Of a DNA stretch of 41,446 nt, positions 34,036 through 41,446 are shown piece by piece. Source of the DNA: Acinetobacter sp. HR7 (GTDB taxonomy: Bacteria > Pseudomonadota > Gammaproteobacteria > Pseudomonadales > Moraxellaceae). The DNA is taken from assembly GCF_000773685.1 (NCBI RefSeq), contig NZ_JPQO01000195.1, positions 1 to 41,446 on the forward strand, written 5' to 3'. A program made the translations under genes and the position numbers. A model generated the notes under the pieces. That model saw only the letters and a program-made list of their open reading frames with translations, searched no databases and was not told where the DNA came from. Within the stretch, counting starts at the first letter, position 1. The number at the start of each line of letters is the position of its first letter.

Positions 34036-34602
34036 ATGATGTTGAAAAGCATGAAGCATGTTGCCCTGTGTCTGGGTCTCATGTTGCCGGTGCTGTCACA
34101 GGCATCCATAGATCATAATATTGCCAAAGGCTTGCCTCCGGTAGTGAAAGGGCAGTCAATTTCGGTACTGAAACCGTTTAGAGGGGATTTCCGTATTCTG
34201 GGGTCAAAAATCTATACCAACGACCCGCAAGCCAAGTTTTCCCCGATTGATTATGCAGTCAGCTGGGGGCTGTTTGCCGAACCGGAAATTGCCCGTCATA
34301 TTACCGTGAACCAGTATGACCGCTTCCTGAACTGGAAAATGGATAAAGTACCGGTACCGAAAGAGCAGGCCATGCAGATGGTTTCCAATATGCACATCAT
34401 TCCAGCCAATCCACAGATTGCCAAAGCAATTAAACAGGTAAAACGTGGTGATCTGGTCCGTCTGAAAGGTGAGCTGGTGGAAGTGCGAGACAATAATCTG
34501 GTCTGGAGATCATCATTAACGCCAACCGATACAGGCGAGGGTGCCTGTGAAGTATTCCGTGTGAACTCGATTCAATGGATTGAAAAAGTACAGCGTAGCT
34601 AG
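34036..34602 (+). CDS. Unknown periplasmic protein, paralogue of 32648-33229
   Basis: A 188-residue protein with a Sec signal peptide (MKHVALCLGLMLPVLSQAS if started at the third Met, 34051; the ATGs at 34036 and 34039 have poor Shine-Dalgarno spacing). The mature part has SPIDYAVSWGLFAEPEIARH, a conserved-looking PANPQIAKAIKQVKRGDLVR segment and a single Cys in GEGACEVFRV. It aligns over most of its length with the membrane-anchored protein at 32648-33229. The segment lengths suggest a beta-barrel/OB-like domain. No function is known to me. Confidence 0.78.
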   Translation: MMLKSMKHVALCLGLMLPVLSQASIDHNIAKGLPPVVKGQSISVLKPFRGDFRILGSKIYTNDPQAKFSPIDYAVSWGLFAEPEIARHITVNQYDRFLNWKMDKVPVPKEQAMQMVSNMHIIPANPQIAKAIKQVKRGDLVRLKGELVEVRDNNLVWRSSLTPTDTGEGACEVFRVNSIQWIEKVQRS

Positions 34603-34633
34603 TTGTACGGTTATTCATTAAAAACAAATTTGC

Positions 34634-34666
34634 ATGAAAAAACCGCTTAAATAAGCGGTTTTTTCA
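34634..34666. terminator. Bidirectional terminator between unknown gene and HopJ gene
   Basis: AACCGCTT (34641-34648) and AAGCGGTT (34653-34660) form a perfect stem with a 4-nt loop, flanked by A-rich and T-rich runs for both convergent genes. Confidence 0.9.
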
Positions 34667-34680
34667 CATGAAGTGTGTGC

Positions 34681-35013
34681 TTATTTTGCAGCGAGTGCTT
34701 CACCTTCAAATTGAATGCCATCCCAGCCATTCAGCATGAACTGACGAATATTCTGGTGATCAGTCGCGTCTGGCGTAGCCAATACAGCTGCATAGTGTTC
34801 TGCGAACAGGCTGAGGGTTTGGTCTTTGTCTAGACCTTTTAGTGTTGCAAAAGAAAAGACTTTAGCACTGCCCTGGTTTTCAGTCGCAGCATTGGCTTGC
34901 TGGCCATTTTTAAACGCAGTTGGTGTGTGGGTATAACGTGCATCAATGTATGCGATCACATCAGCAAATTGCGCTTCGCCTGCAGCCAGTTGTGCCAGTA
35001 AATCCTGAGCCAT
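34681..35013 (-). CDS. HopJ family protein
   Basis: A 110-residue protein matching the HopJ type III effector family: PTAFKNGQQANAATENQGSA, FSFATLKGLDKDQTLSLFAEHY and DATDHQNIRQFMLNGWDGIQ. The family name comes from a Pseudomonas effector, but homologues occur widely in bacteria with no type III secretion system, as here, so effector function should not be assumed. The start at 35013 is preferred over 35031 because it has GAGGGA at the right spacing. It is divergent from crcB. Confidence 0.88.
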   Translation of the reverse strand: MAQDLLAQLAAGEAQFADVIAYIDARYTHTPTAFKNGQQANAATENQGSAKVFSFATLKGLDKDQTLSLFAEHYAAVLATPDATDHQNIRQFMLNGWDGIQFEGEALAAK

Positions 35014-35176
35014 GGAGTTTCCCTCTATCACTTAAATAAATTTGAATGGCGTCGACTATACCAATTTTTTTTTAAAGTTCCATGTTCATTGTGCAATTTT
35101 AGGTGCATGATGTTATTCAGATTCTCTGTTACATATCTCAACAGAGCATGAGTGATAGAATGAAAATGGAGCGGAC

Positions 35177-35557
35177 ATGAACTGGCTTTTGGTGGCAATG
35201 GGCGGCGCGATTGGGGCAACACTGCGTTATGGGGCAGGTTTGCTCATTGCCAAGCCACAGATGATGTTTCCATGGCCAACATGGTGGATCAATGTGATTG
35301 GTTGTCTGTTTGCCGGGATCTTTTTTGCTTTTAGCCAGAAATATGTCTTCCTGCAGAATGAAGCACGCCTGTTGCTGATGGTGGGCATTCTCGGTGGTTT
35401 TACCACTTTTTCCAGTTTTGGTCTGGAAATTTTCCAGTTACTTAAAAATGGTGCAGTCACTATGGCACTGGGCTATGCCATTTCCAGCCTGATCATGGGT
35501 GTCATTATGTTGGGGATCGGTTTTTACCTGACCCAGCTGGTGTTGGCTCAAGCCTAA
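35177..35557 (+). CDS. crcB: Fluoride channel CrcB/Fluc
   Basis: A 126-residue, four-helix protein that forms a dimeric fluoride-export channel. Signature segments are MGGAIGATLRYGAGLL, WWINVIGCLFAGIF (with the pore Asn) and GILGGFTTFSSFGLEIFQLL (with the Phe-box and Thr-Ser track). Length is normal. No fluoride riboswitch was recognised in the 145 bp upstream. A convergent terminator for rpmE2 follows. Confidence 0.95.
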   Translation: MNWLLVAMGGAIGATLRYGAGLLIAKPQMMFPWPTWWINVIGCLFAGIFFAFSQKYVFLQNEARLLLMVGILGGFTTFSSFGLEIFQLLKNGAVTMALGYAISSLIMGVIMLGIGFYLTQLVLAQA

Positions 35558-35567
35558 AGCAGGCATC

Positions 35568-35600
35568 AAAAAAGCCAGGAAACAAGAAAAATTTCCTGGC
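35568..35600 (-). terminator. Terminator after rpmE2
   Basis: GCCAGGAAA (35574-35582) pairs with TTTCCTGGC (35592-35600), a 9-bp stem; on the minus strand it runs into T6. The plus-strand side lacks a T run, so it mainly serves rpmE2. Confidence 0.85.
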
Positions 35601-35633
35601 AGATCGAGGATATGAAAAATGAGACCGGCTGTT

Positions 35634-35891
35634 TTAGCTGCTGCTACGTTTAAAATGTGCAAAGCGTTTGTTAAAGCTTGCCACACGACCTTCGTTGCTG
35701 GTTTGACGTTGCTCACCGGTATAGAAAGGATGTGAAGCGCTGGAAATATCCAAAGTCACGTATGGATAAGTCTTGCCTTCATATTCACGGGTCTGGTTGG
35801 AACTCATGGTACTACCAATCACAAAATAAACATCGGCATTGGTGTCATGGAATAACACTTCACGATACTCTGGATGGATATCAGGACGCAT
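35634..35891 (-). CDS. rpmE2: Zinc-independent 50S ribosomal protein L31 type B
   Basis: An 85-residue L31 paralogue starting [20 protein letters not shown] with [11 protein letters not shown] near the middle. It has no cysteine at all, so it is the C-minus form that needs no zinc. Under zinc starvation such copies replace the zinc-binding L31 and free zinc. A Zur-type palindrome overlaps its promoter. AAGGTG precedes the ATG at 35891; the longer frame to 35918 is not needed. Confidence 0.96.
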   Translation of the reverse strand: MRPDIHPEYREVLFHDTNADVYFVIGSTMSSNQTREYEGKTYPYVTLDISSASHPFYTGEQRQTSNEGRVASFNKRFAHFKRSSS

Positions 35892-35930
35892 AATATTCAC
35901 CTTGCTTAAACAACACAATTAGATTATTTG

Positions 35931-35962
35931 ATATGTTATAATGTAACATTATTTAAATCAAT
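35931..35962 (-). promoter_or_regulatory. Zur-box-like operator overlapping the rpmE2 promoter
   Basis: ATGTTA-TAATG-TAACAT (35933-35949) is an inverted repeat matching the known gamma-proteobacterial Zur consensus core. On the minus strand TTGATT and TATAAC, about 15 bp apart, form a promoter whose -10 lies in the palindrome. Zur-Zn2+ would repress rpmE2 when zinc is plentiful. The motif is seen; the regulation is inferred. Confidence 0.8.
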
Positions 35963-35963
35963 T

Positions 35964-35990
35964 AAAACCCGGTAATGATGTGTAACCGGG
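35964..35990 (-). terminator. Terminator after the ABC1-kinase gene
   Basis: CCCGGT (35968-35973) and ACCGGG (35985-35990) form a 6-bp GC stem; on the minus strand TTTT follows. It insulates the Zur-controlled rpmE2 promoter from the upstream aarF-type gene. Confidence 0.7.
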
Positions 35991-36020
35991 CGTAACTTTT
36001 TAAAATTTAAGTTTTAAAAA

Positions 36021-37319
36021 TTAGACACGTTTTGGTACCAACTCTTCAAACACATCACTTAAATCATCTTTCACTTTTAAATGAATCAGGTTCCAGTATT
36101 GACCGGAAATGGTTCGGTTCACCATCAATGTATCCGGCGATGGCTTGAATACATCCCAGTATTTCAGTGAAGGCTTAATCAGTTCGACGCCATCATGATG
36201 GGCCGAGTTTTCTTCAAAGTCATAATAACCAGTGAGAGGGCGTAACAGCACTTCCAGCCATTGTTCATATAATTCTTGAGGGAACTTGCCCAGCTCTGTA
36301 AGCGATTTCAGAGAGTCGAGTTGCTGCTCAATCATCGGAATATTCTGTTCCCGAGCTGCATGTACCAATTCTCTAAAATGACCAATTACCTCAGTCGACA
36401 AGGTTTTTACCCCACCAAAATCATAAATGATTACGGTGCCATCTTCACGGAAAGCGAAGTTGCCCGGATGCGGGTCACAGTGGAAACGACGCAGGTAAAA
36501 AATTTCCTGACCAATCGCACGGAACAGGCGGCGACCCAGTTCATTACGTACTTCTACCGGCCAGTTGCTGGCAGTTTCCATACTGTCACCCTGTTCAAGA
36601 CTTAGCGTGAGAATATGGCGGGACGAGTAATCTTTATACACCTCTGGAATAATGATCTTGTCATCTAGTGATTCATGGAAAGCACGTGCGACTTCCAGAT
36701 TCTGCGCTTCAATTTCATAATTCAGCTCATCATCCAAGCTGTGCTGAATTTCCTTAAATAGCTGGTCTTGCAGCTTGCGGTCAATTTTTAAAACACCCAT
36801 TAAACGTAGTGCCAGACGGACCTGTTTCAGGTCGCTTTCGCAAGCTTCATCCACACCCGGATATTGCACTTTCACCACCACTGCTTGACCATTCGGCAGA
36901 GTGGCTTTATGCACCTGACCAATCGACGCTGCGGCGAAAGGCATTGGATCAAACTCCTGAAATAGCTGTTCTAAAGGTTTACCGAGTTCTTTTTCAACTT
37001 GTGCGCGAATGACATTAAAAGGCATTGGCGGTGCCTGACGCTGCAGCTTGGCAATGGCTTTGGCGACTTCAGGCGGGAAGATGTCTTTATATTGTGAGGC
37101 GATCTGGCCGACCTTCATCACTGCACCTTTCATTTCCCCCAAGGTGTCCGCGATCTGAACGCCAATATCCTGAAAAAGTTTACTGCGCGCGGCAGTTTTC
37201 TGCTCATCGTCTGCAGTTAAATTTTTAATCGAATTCGATAGTGTTTTTCTGGCGATACTTGCGGTCATACCGGCAAGTTTCATAAAGCGACGACCGGGTG
37301 TGCTAGCCGTTTTTGCCAT
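36021..37319 (-). CDS. ABC1/UbiB-family atypical kinase
   Basis: A 432-residue AarF/ABC1 (UbiB-like) protein. Family motifs are KVGQIASQ (KxGQ, 69-72), the alanine-rich loop AAASIGQVHKA in place of a P-loop, VVVKVQYPGV with the invariant Lys, DDELNYEIEAQN, the catalytic HCDPHPGNF and metal-binding DFGG. Unlike UbiB itself it lacks obvious C-terminal membrane helices and is shorter, so it is a UbiB paralogue rather than the ubiquinone-operon copy. Members are linked to isoprenoid-quinone or lipid metabolism. GAGGAA precedes the start. It stands alone. Confidence 0.9.
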   Translation of the reverse strand: MAKTASTPGRRFMKLAGMTASIARKTLSNSIKNLTADDEQKTAARSKLFQDIGVQIADTLGEMKGAVMKVGQIASQYKDIFPPEVAKAIAKLQRQAPPMPFNVIRAQVEKELGKPLEQLFQEFDPMPFAAASIGQVHKATLPNGQAVVVKVQYPGVDEACESDLKQVRLALRLMGVLKIDRKLQDQLFKEIQHSLDDELNYEIEAQNLEVARAFHESLDDKIIIPEVYKDYSSRHILTLSLEQGDSMETASNWPVEVRNELGRRLFRAIGQEIFYLRRFHCDPHPGNFAFREDGTVIIYDFGGVKTLSTEVIGHFRELVHAAREQNIPMIEQQLDSLKSLTELGKFPQELYEQWLEVLLRPLTGYYDFEENSAHHDGVELIKPSLKYWDVFKPSPDTLMVNRTISGQYWNLIHLKVKDDLSDVFEELVPKRV

Positions 37320-37577
37320 GCGGGATTCCTCAAAATCATCTTTTGAATGCTGCCTTTGATCATAGGCGACAAAGGCCTAAATGCCTATAACTAATTGTAG
37401 AGGTTGTGTTGCTAGGTCAATTGAATGCTTCACAATTCCTTCAAAAATCTACCAAAATTTGTGCCAATGCTATTTTCGGCTCATCATCTGGGGTGATCAG
37501 GCTTAGTATTTATTCTGAGTTTTCTTACGCTCCGATAAGATTAGAATAGACTACATCATTTTATTTCAGACTATTCC

Positions 37578-37787
37578 ATGAAAGTTTATCGTTATTTTAC
37601 TGGTAAGGATGATGTGCATTTTTGTGCCCGTGTCACCAAAGCATTAAACGAAGGTTATGAGCTATATGGTTCACCGACTATGACCTTTAATGGGACAGAT
37701 GTGATTGTGGGGCAGGTGGTTATAAAAGAAGTGGTGGATGAGTCGGAAATTCCGCAGGGATTAAAGGATGCTTTGGCAGCTAATTAA
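37578..37787 (+). CDS. DUF1737 domain protein
   Basis: A 69-residue soluble protein. The sequence KVYRYFTGKDDVHFCARVTK, then ALNEGYELYGSPTMTFNG, fits DUF1737, a small alpha/beta domain of unknown function also found as an N-terminal module of larger proteins. It is a single gene between the divergent ABC1-kinase gene and a repeat-rich gap. Confidence 0.85.
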   Translation: MKVYRYFTGKDDVHFCARVTKALNEGYELYGSPTMTFNGTDVIVGQVVIKEVVDESEIPQGLKDALAAN

Positions 37788-37842
37788 AGTTCAAATTGTC
37801 ATAGCCCCATTTTCTTATCTGAGGTTCTGATTTTTCCGTGTA

Positions 37843-38015
37843 GGCTGTTTTTACTTTTGTAGCGACAAAAGTAAAAAACGCTTTGTTAGGCGAATATTGC
37901 CTCCTGAGCACGCTTTAAGCACTGCTTTAAAGCGTAGCGCAAGATTGCTCAACGGCGGCATCCATGCCGCCTTTTCTCAGTCTTGTAATTTTTGAACTTT
38001 AAAATTCAGAGAAAA
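37843..38015. repeat. Hairpin-rich intergenic repeat element
   Basis: Four consecutive stems are seen: TTTTTACTTTTGT (37848-37860) with ACAAAAGTAAAAA (37865-37877), 13 bp and a 4-nt loop; CGCTTTAA (37911-37918) with TTAAAGCG (37927-37934); GGCGGCAT (37954-37961) with ATGCCGCC (37964-37971); and TTTTCTC/AATTTT (37972-37992) with AAAATT/GAGAAAA (38001-38015). Composition differs from both flanking genes. It probably belongs to a dispersed repeat family and may terminate abeM transcription. Confidence 0.6.
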
Positions 38016-38027
38016 GCTTATCTGAGG

Positions 38028-39389
38028 TTAATTAACTTGTTGGCTTAAACGTTTATTGTTGCCATGGAGACGGATCAATAGCAGCACACAGGCAACAGTC
38101 AGACCGACAATCAGCCCAACCCAAACGCCTGCTGCGCCCATATCATCAAAGCGGGATAAATAAATTCCGACCGGAAAAGCCACCACCCAGTAGGCCACCA
38201 TGGTAATCCACATTGGACCTTTAGTGTCCTGCATACCACGCAGGCAACCGGCCGCACTGATCTGCCAGGCATCCATCATCTGGTAAGCAATGGCGAATAG
38301 CACCAAATAAACCGCAATCTGGGTGACATGAAAATCTGAAGTGTAGAGCGCTACGATTTCATGCTTAAAGAACCACAGGAGCAGCATGGTCATGACCGCC
38401 AAGATGGTTGCCGTTGCGAAGCCGAGCCATTGTACCTTGTGCATCGCCACCCAGTTTTTCTCTCCATAATACGTCCCCACCCGAATCGTCAGGGCAATGG
38501 CGAGGGACATCGGAATCATAAACAGTTGTGAAGTAATCGAAATTGCAATCTGGTGTGCTGCGACAATGGTTTCACCGAGTGGACTGAGGATAATCGCAGC
38601 GGTACTAAAAATACTGACTTCAAAGAAAATTGCCAGACCAATGGGGAGCCCGAGTTTTAAAATACGTCTTAGCCAGTAGCTATTAATTTTTTCCCAATGC
38701 GTGAATGGCTGGGTAGAACGATAGGAGCTATTTTTAAAGATATAAGTGGCAAGCGTAATCAACATCAGCCATTGCAGAATTGCTGTGGCAAAACCACAGC
38801 CGGCACTACCGAGTGCAGGAATCGGACCAACGCCATACATAAAAATATAGTTCAGTGGAATTAGCACCAGCAGGGCAGCCAGACTGATCGCTGTGACTGG
38901 GCGTGGATAGCCAATAGCTTCGGAATAACCGCGTAGCGCGGCATACATGGTGACGGCTGGCATCCCAAAACCAATCGCATGCAGGAATAAGCTGGCTTTC
39001 GGTTGCAGGTTTTCTGGCACGCCAAGTATCGGTAGTAGAAAAGGCAAGAACTGTAAAATCAGTCCGGCAATGATTCCCAAAATTAATGCCACCCAAAGCG
39101 ACTGTCGGGCAATGGTGGCAATTTTTTCTGGTGTACGTGCGCCATTGGCTTCTGCTACTAATGGTGTAGTGGCAATCATGATGCCGCTAAACAGCAACAT
39201 GATTGGAATCCATAAACCCACACCAACTGCAATCGCGGCCAGATCCAGTGCAGACAGATGGCCAGCCATAATGGTATCAATCAGACCGAGCCCCGCCTGA
39301 GAAAATTGAGTGACCAGGATCGGTAGCATCAGGGTAAAGAGTCGTTTTAATTCAAAGCGTACAGTTGTGGCTGACGTAACATTCGACAC
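38028..39389 (-). CDS. abeM: MATE multidrug efflux pump AbeM-like
   Basis: A 453-residue, 12-helix MATE (NorM-type) transporter that closely matches Acinetobacter AbeM: PILVTQFSQAGLGLIDTIMA, LFSGIMIATTPLVAEANGAR, GMPAVTMYAALRGYSEAIG and RGMQDTKGPMWITMVAYWVV. AbeM uses the proton motive force to expel fluoroquinolones, dyes and other cations. The start is a GTG giving the AbeM-like N-terminus MSNVTS. It may share a transcript with the small DMT gene upstream (40 bp away). Confidence 0.93.
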   Translation of the reverse strand: MSNVTSATTVRFELKRLFTLMLPILVTQFSQAGLGLIDTIMAGHLSALDLAAIAVGVGLWIPIMLLFSGIMIATTPLVAEANGARTPEKIATIARQSLWVALILGIIAGLILQFLPFLLPILGVPENLQPKASLFLHAIGFGMPAVTMYAALRGYSEAIGYPRPVTAISLAALLVLIPLNYIFMYGVGPIPALGSAGCGFATAILQWLMLITLATYIFKNSSYRSTQPFTHWEKINSYWLRRILKLGLPIGLAIFFEVSIFSTAAIILSPLGETIVAAHQIAISITSQLFMIPMSLAIALTIRVGTYYGEKNWVAMHKVQWLGFATATILAVMTMLLLWFFKHEIVALYTSDFHVTQIAVYLVLFAIAYQMMDAWQISAAGCLRGMQDTKGPMWITMVAYWVVAFPVGIYLSRFDDMGAAGVWVGLIVGLTVACVLLLIRLHGNNKRLSQQVN

Positions 39390-39429
39390 AAAAATTACTC
39401 ATCTTTCATTATGTGCTTAGATATAAGGT

Positions 39430-39897
39430 TTAGCGTTGTAAAGTGAGAAGCACACCAATAAAAATCACCACGCCACCCAGAAGACGTTGCCAGTTGAGTT
39501 GTATTTTTTCACTACCGAGCCAGCCAAAATGATCGATGATCATCGACGTAACTAGCTGCCCGAAAATAATCAGGGCAGACAGGCTGAGCAGACCAAGTTT
39601 AGGCGCACTGTAAATGCTCATGCTGATGGCATAAACCCCAAGAATACCACCTAGCCATAAATACCAGGGCAATTGCGCAAAAGTGCTAAATCCCGGTTTA
39701 TCGACTTGCTGAAAAAATACCAACACAGCGAGCACTATTGTACCAACCAGAAAAGAGAAAAGCGCGGCCTGCAGTGGAGAATATAAAGATTCTCTGAGCT
39801 GGGTATTGATCCCGGTCTGAAAGCTCATGGCAATGCCAATACCCATCGCCAGTGGAATAAATAGCAGAATCTCGGGGGATATTTTCATTCTTAGCAT
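39430..39897 (-). CDS. YdcZ-type (DUF606) DMT family membrane protein
   Basis: A 155-residue protein with five hydrophobic segments, a half-size drug/metabolite transporter of the YdcZ/DUF606 type: LLFIPLAMGIGIAMSFQTGI, LRESLYSPLQAALFSFLVGT and LGLLSLSALIIFGQLVTSMI. Such proteins probably dimerise to form a full transporter. The ATG at 39888 is an equally good start. It lies 40 bp upstream of abeM on the same strand. Confidence 0.85.
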   Translation of the reverse strand: MLRMKISPEILLFIPLAMGIGIAMSFQTGINTQLRESLYSPLQAALFSFLVGTIVLAVLVFFQQVDKPGFSTFAQLPWYLWLGGILGVYAISMSIYSAPKLGLLSLSALIIFGQLVTSMIIDHFGWLGSEKIQLNWQRLLGGVVIFIGVLLTLQR

Positions 39898-40012
39898 CTT
39901 GTTTTTGTTGGACTAAATTCAGTCTAATATAAAGTGGGCCAGATTTGCTGAGCTAGGTACTTTTGTCATGCTAAAATGCAACAAAATTCATCTGATATTC
40001 TGAGCACTGTCC

Positions 40013-41167
40013 TTGTCTGATTTAAACCCTGCCAATATCCCGCTGTCCCTGTATATCCATATGCCATGGTGCGTGCGTAAATGTCCGTACTGTGACTTTA
40101 ATTCGCATGCGGTGCCAGATGGAAAATTGTCTCTGGATCTGGAGCAGGAATATCTGCATGCCTTGGTTGAGGACTTTAAGACGCAGGTCGATTTTGCCCA
40201 AGGCCGCCAGATTCATAGCGTGTTTATCGGTGGCGGTACGCCGTCGCTGATTTCTGCGCAAGGCTATCAATGGTTGTTCGCAGAATTAATAGCTTTAATT
40301 CCTTTTGAAGAGGGCTGTGAAATTACCCTGGAAGCTAATCCAGGGACTGTAGAGCATGATCCGTTTGCTGGGTATCTGGCTGCAGGGATTAACCGCCTGT
40401 CTTTAGGTGTACAAAGCTTTAATACTGAACATCTACAAAAGCTGGGACGTATTCATAGCAATGAAGATGCGATCAACGCAATTCAGCATGCCAAAGAAGC
40501 CGGATTTCAGCGTATCAATGTCGATTTGATGCATGGACTGCCAGAACAGACACTGGAACAGGCACTAAATGACTTGAAACTGGCAATTGAAAATGGCGCG
40601 ACCCATATTTCTTGGTATCAGCTGACCATTGAACCGAATACAGTCTTTTTCCGTACTCAGCCAGTTTTGCCAAATGATGAAGTACTGGAAGCAATTCAGG
40701 AACAGGGCGAAGCCTATCTAAAAGCCAATGGTTTCGTAAATTATGAAGTCTCTGCTTGGCGTAAAGAGCTGCCCTCAGCACATAACCTGAATTACTGGCA
40801 ATTTGGCGATTATCTGGCGATTGGGGCAGGGGCACATGGTAAAGTCACTCAAGCAGATGGCGTGTACCGTTACCAGAAAACCCGTTTGCCAAAAGACTAT
40901 TTAGCCAAAGTTCCAGCTGAGCATTTGCAATTTAAACCGATTGCAGCAGAAGATATGCTGTTTGAATTTATGATGAATGCGCTGCGTTTAAATGTGGGTG
41001 TTGATGTCAAACTCTATGCAGAACGCACAGGTCAAAGCTTGGATTCAATCAAGGAATTATTAAACTCACTGCGTCAGCGTAAATTGATGGTAGATGATCC
41101 TGAGCGTTTAGCTTGTACCGAGCAAGGCCATACCTTTTTGAATTCGGTGTTGGAAGAGTTTTTGTAA
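40013..41167 (+). CDS. hemW: Radical SAM heme chaperone HemW
   Basis: A 384-residue HemW (formerly annotated as HemN-like coproporphyrinogen oxidase). The radical-SAM cluster motif CVRKCPYC (C20, C24, C27) is followed by the GGG(T) motif IGGGTPS. SAHNLNYW, the HNxxYW motif, marks HemW rather than HemN, which is used for oxygen-independent coproporphyrinogen oxidation. HemW binds heme and inserts it into respiratory proteins. The start appears to be a TTG, since the next in-frame ATG lies too far inside the conserved N-terminus. Confidence 0.93.
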   Translation: MSDLNPANIPLSLYIHMPWCVRKCPYCDFNSHAVPDGKLSLDLEQEYLHALVEDFKTQVDFAQGRQIHSVFIGGGTPSLISAQGYQWLFAELIALIPFEEGCEITLEANPGTVEHDPFAGYLAAGINRLSLGVQSFNTEHLQKLGRIHSNEDAINAIQHAKEAGFQRINVDLMHGLPEQTLEQALNDLKLAIENGATHISWYQLTIEPNTVFFRTQPVLPNDEVLEAIQEQGEAYLKANGFVNYEVSAWRKELPSAHNLNYWQFGDYLAIGAGAHGKVTQADGVYRYQKTRLPKDYLAKVPAEHLQFKPIAAEDMLFEFMMNALRLNVGVDVKLYAERTGQSLDSIKELLNSLRQRKLMVDDPERLACTEQGHTFLNSVLEEFL

Positions 41168-41170
41168 GGC

Positions 41171-41431
41171 TTAATTTTGTATTTTAACTCGATGTAAATG
41201 AGCTGTTCGTTGACCTTTATCTCCTACTGCGAAAAGGATATTTAATTCGTTCCTAACTCCGTCGATCGCTAAACCTTCGGGTTCCCAATGATTTGAATTG
41301 CCTACGGATTTAGCTTCTTTTAGACCAAGATGAAAATTATTGATTTTTTGAATAATTTTACCTGACAGATTATACACGTATAAGTGTTTAGGTAATAAAT
41401 TCCCTCTACCACTTAGTATATAAACATGGCT
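41171..41431 (-). pseudogene. 3' fragment of a beta-propeller-like gene, N-terminus missing
   Basis: An open frame of 86 codons runs leftwards from just after an in-frame TAG (41432-41434). It reads HVYILSGRGNLLPKHLYVYN and, later, WEPEGLAIDGVRNELNILFA and AHLHRVKIQN, which look like blades of a beta-propeller. There is no suitable start codon, and the TAG interrupts continuity toward the window edge. It is therefore a broken remnant or a nonsense-mutated gene extending beyond the window. It ends 3 bp from hemW. The parent family was not identified. Confidence 0.5.
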
Positions 41432-41446
41432 CTAGACTAGCAAAAT

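Noticed and set aside
34681..35013. Type III secretion effector suggested by the HopJ name
   Set aside because: No secretion genes are present, and the family occurs widely in bacteria without such systems; the name is historical.
35032..35176. Fluoride riboswitch before crcB
   Set aside because: The conserved riboswitch core and pseudoknot pattern could not be found; the region is mainly AT-rich with a T9 run.
37846..37995. Small protein-coding gene in the repeat region
   Set aside because: The open frame lacks a start codon and ribosome binding site and is explained by four consecutive hairpins.
40013..41167. Oxygen-independent coproporphyrinogen oxidase (HemN)
   Set aside because: The HNxxYW motif and shorter N-terminus identify HemW, the heme chaperone; HemN has a different cluster context.
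1..41446. CRISPR array, tRNA, rRNA, transposase or prophage
   Set aside because: No spaced direct repeats, cloverleaf or rRNA sequence, and no transposase or integrase reading frame was found on either strand.

Overview
The window is a piece of an Acinetobacter (Moraxellaceae) chromosome, most likely a non-baumannii, environmental-type species. The evidence is a natural-transformation/type IV pilus minor-pilin cluster laid out as in Acinetobacter, close relatives of the Acinetobacter efflux pumps CraA and AbeM, a lipase foldase gene lying upstream of its lipase gene, and a SpoT whose synthetase domain is visibly degraded as in Moraxellaceae. Identifications come from reading the protein sequences; no database search was run.

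Layout. 1-5.3 kb: bfd behind a Fur-box promoter, then spoT-ridA and gmk-rpoZ on the minus strand, and ispH on the plus strand. 5.4-13.2 kb: an AT-rich plus-strand operon fimT/fimU-pilV-pilW-pilX-pilY1-pilE-pilE that builds the tip/priming complex of type IV pili and the DNA-uptake machinery. 13.3-15.5 kb: the ribosome operon rpsP-rimM-trmD-rplS, with a structured leader before rplS. 15.6-18.1 kb: secreted lipase and its membrane-anchored foldase on the minus strand, separated by a terminator and about 530 bp. 18.3-20.6 kb: truB, a TSUP transporter and a hemerythrin-like protein. 20.7-22.7 kb: two tandem RhtA-like exporters. 22.8-25.8 kb: serA divergent from a D-2-hydroxyglutarate dehydrogenase-type flavoprotein, which probably recycles the SerA by-product. 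25.9-29.2 kb: a small lipoprotein, an unrecognised coiled-coil membrane protein, a CraA-like efflux pump and a DUF3817 protein. 29.4-34.6 kb: lipoprotein SodC, an AI-2E-type permease, an orphan ParA ATPase divergent from a membrane-anchored nuclease-like protein, two related unknown envelope proteins and a methyltransferase. 34.7-41.4 kb: a HopJ-family protein, fluoride channel crcB, Zur-controlled zinc-free ribosomal protein rpmE2, an ABC1/UbiB-like kinase, a DUF1737 protein, the MATE pump abeM, a YdcZ-type DMT protein, hemW, and a broken C-terminal gene fragment at the right edge.

Most of the window is ordinary core genome with clear Rho-independent terminators. No rRNA, tRNA, CRISPR array, insertion sequence or complete prophage was seen. 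The least explained parts are a roughly 245-residue insertion in the von Willebrand A domain of PilY1, a G8 tract touching the first minor-pilin start codon, the coiled-coil membrane protein at 26.4-27.4 kb, the ParA/nuclease/paralogue cluster at 31.4-34.6 kb, the structured rplS leader, and two hairpin-rich intergenic repeats.
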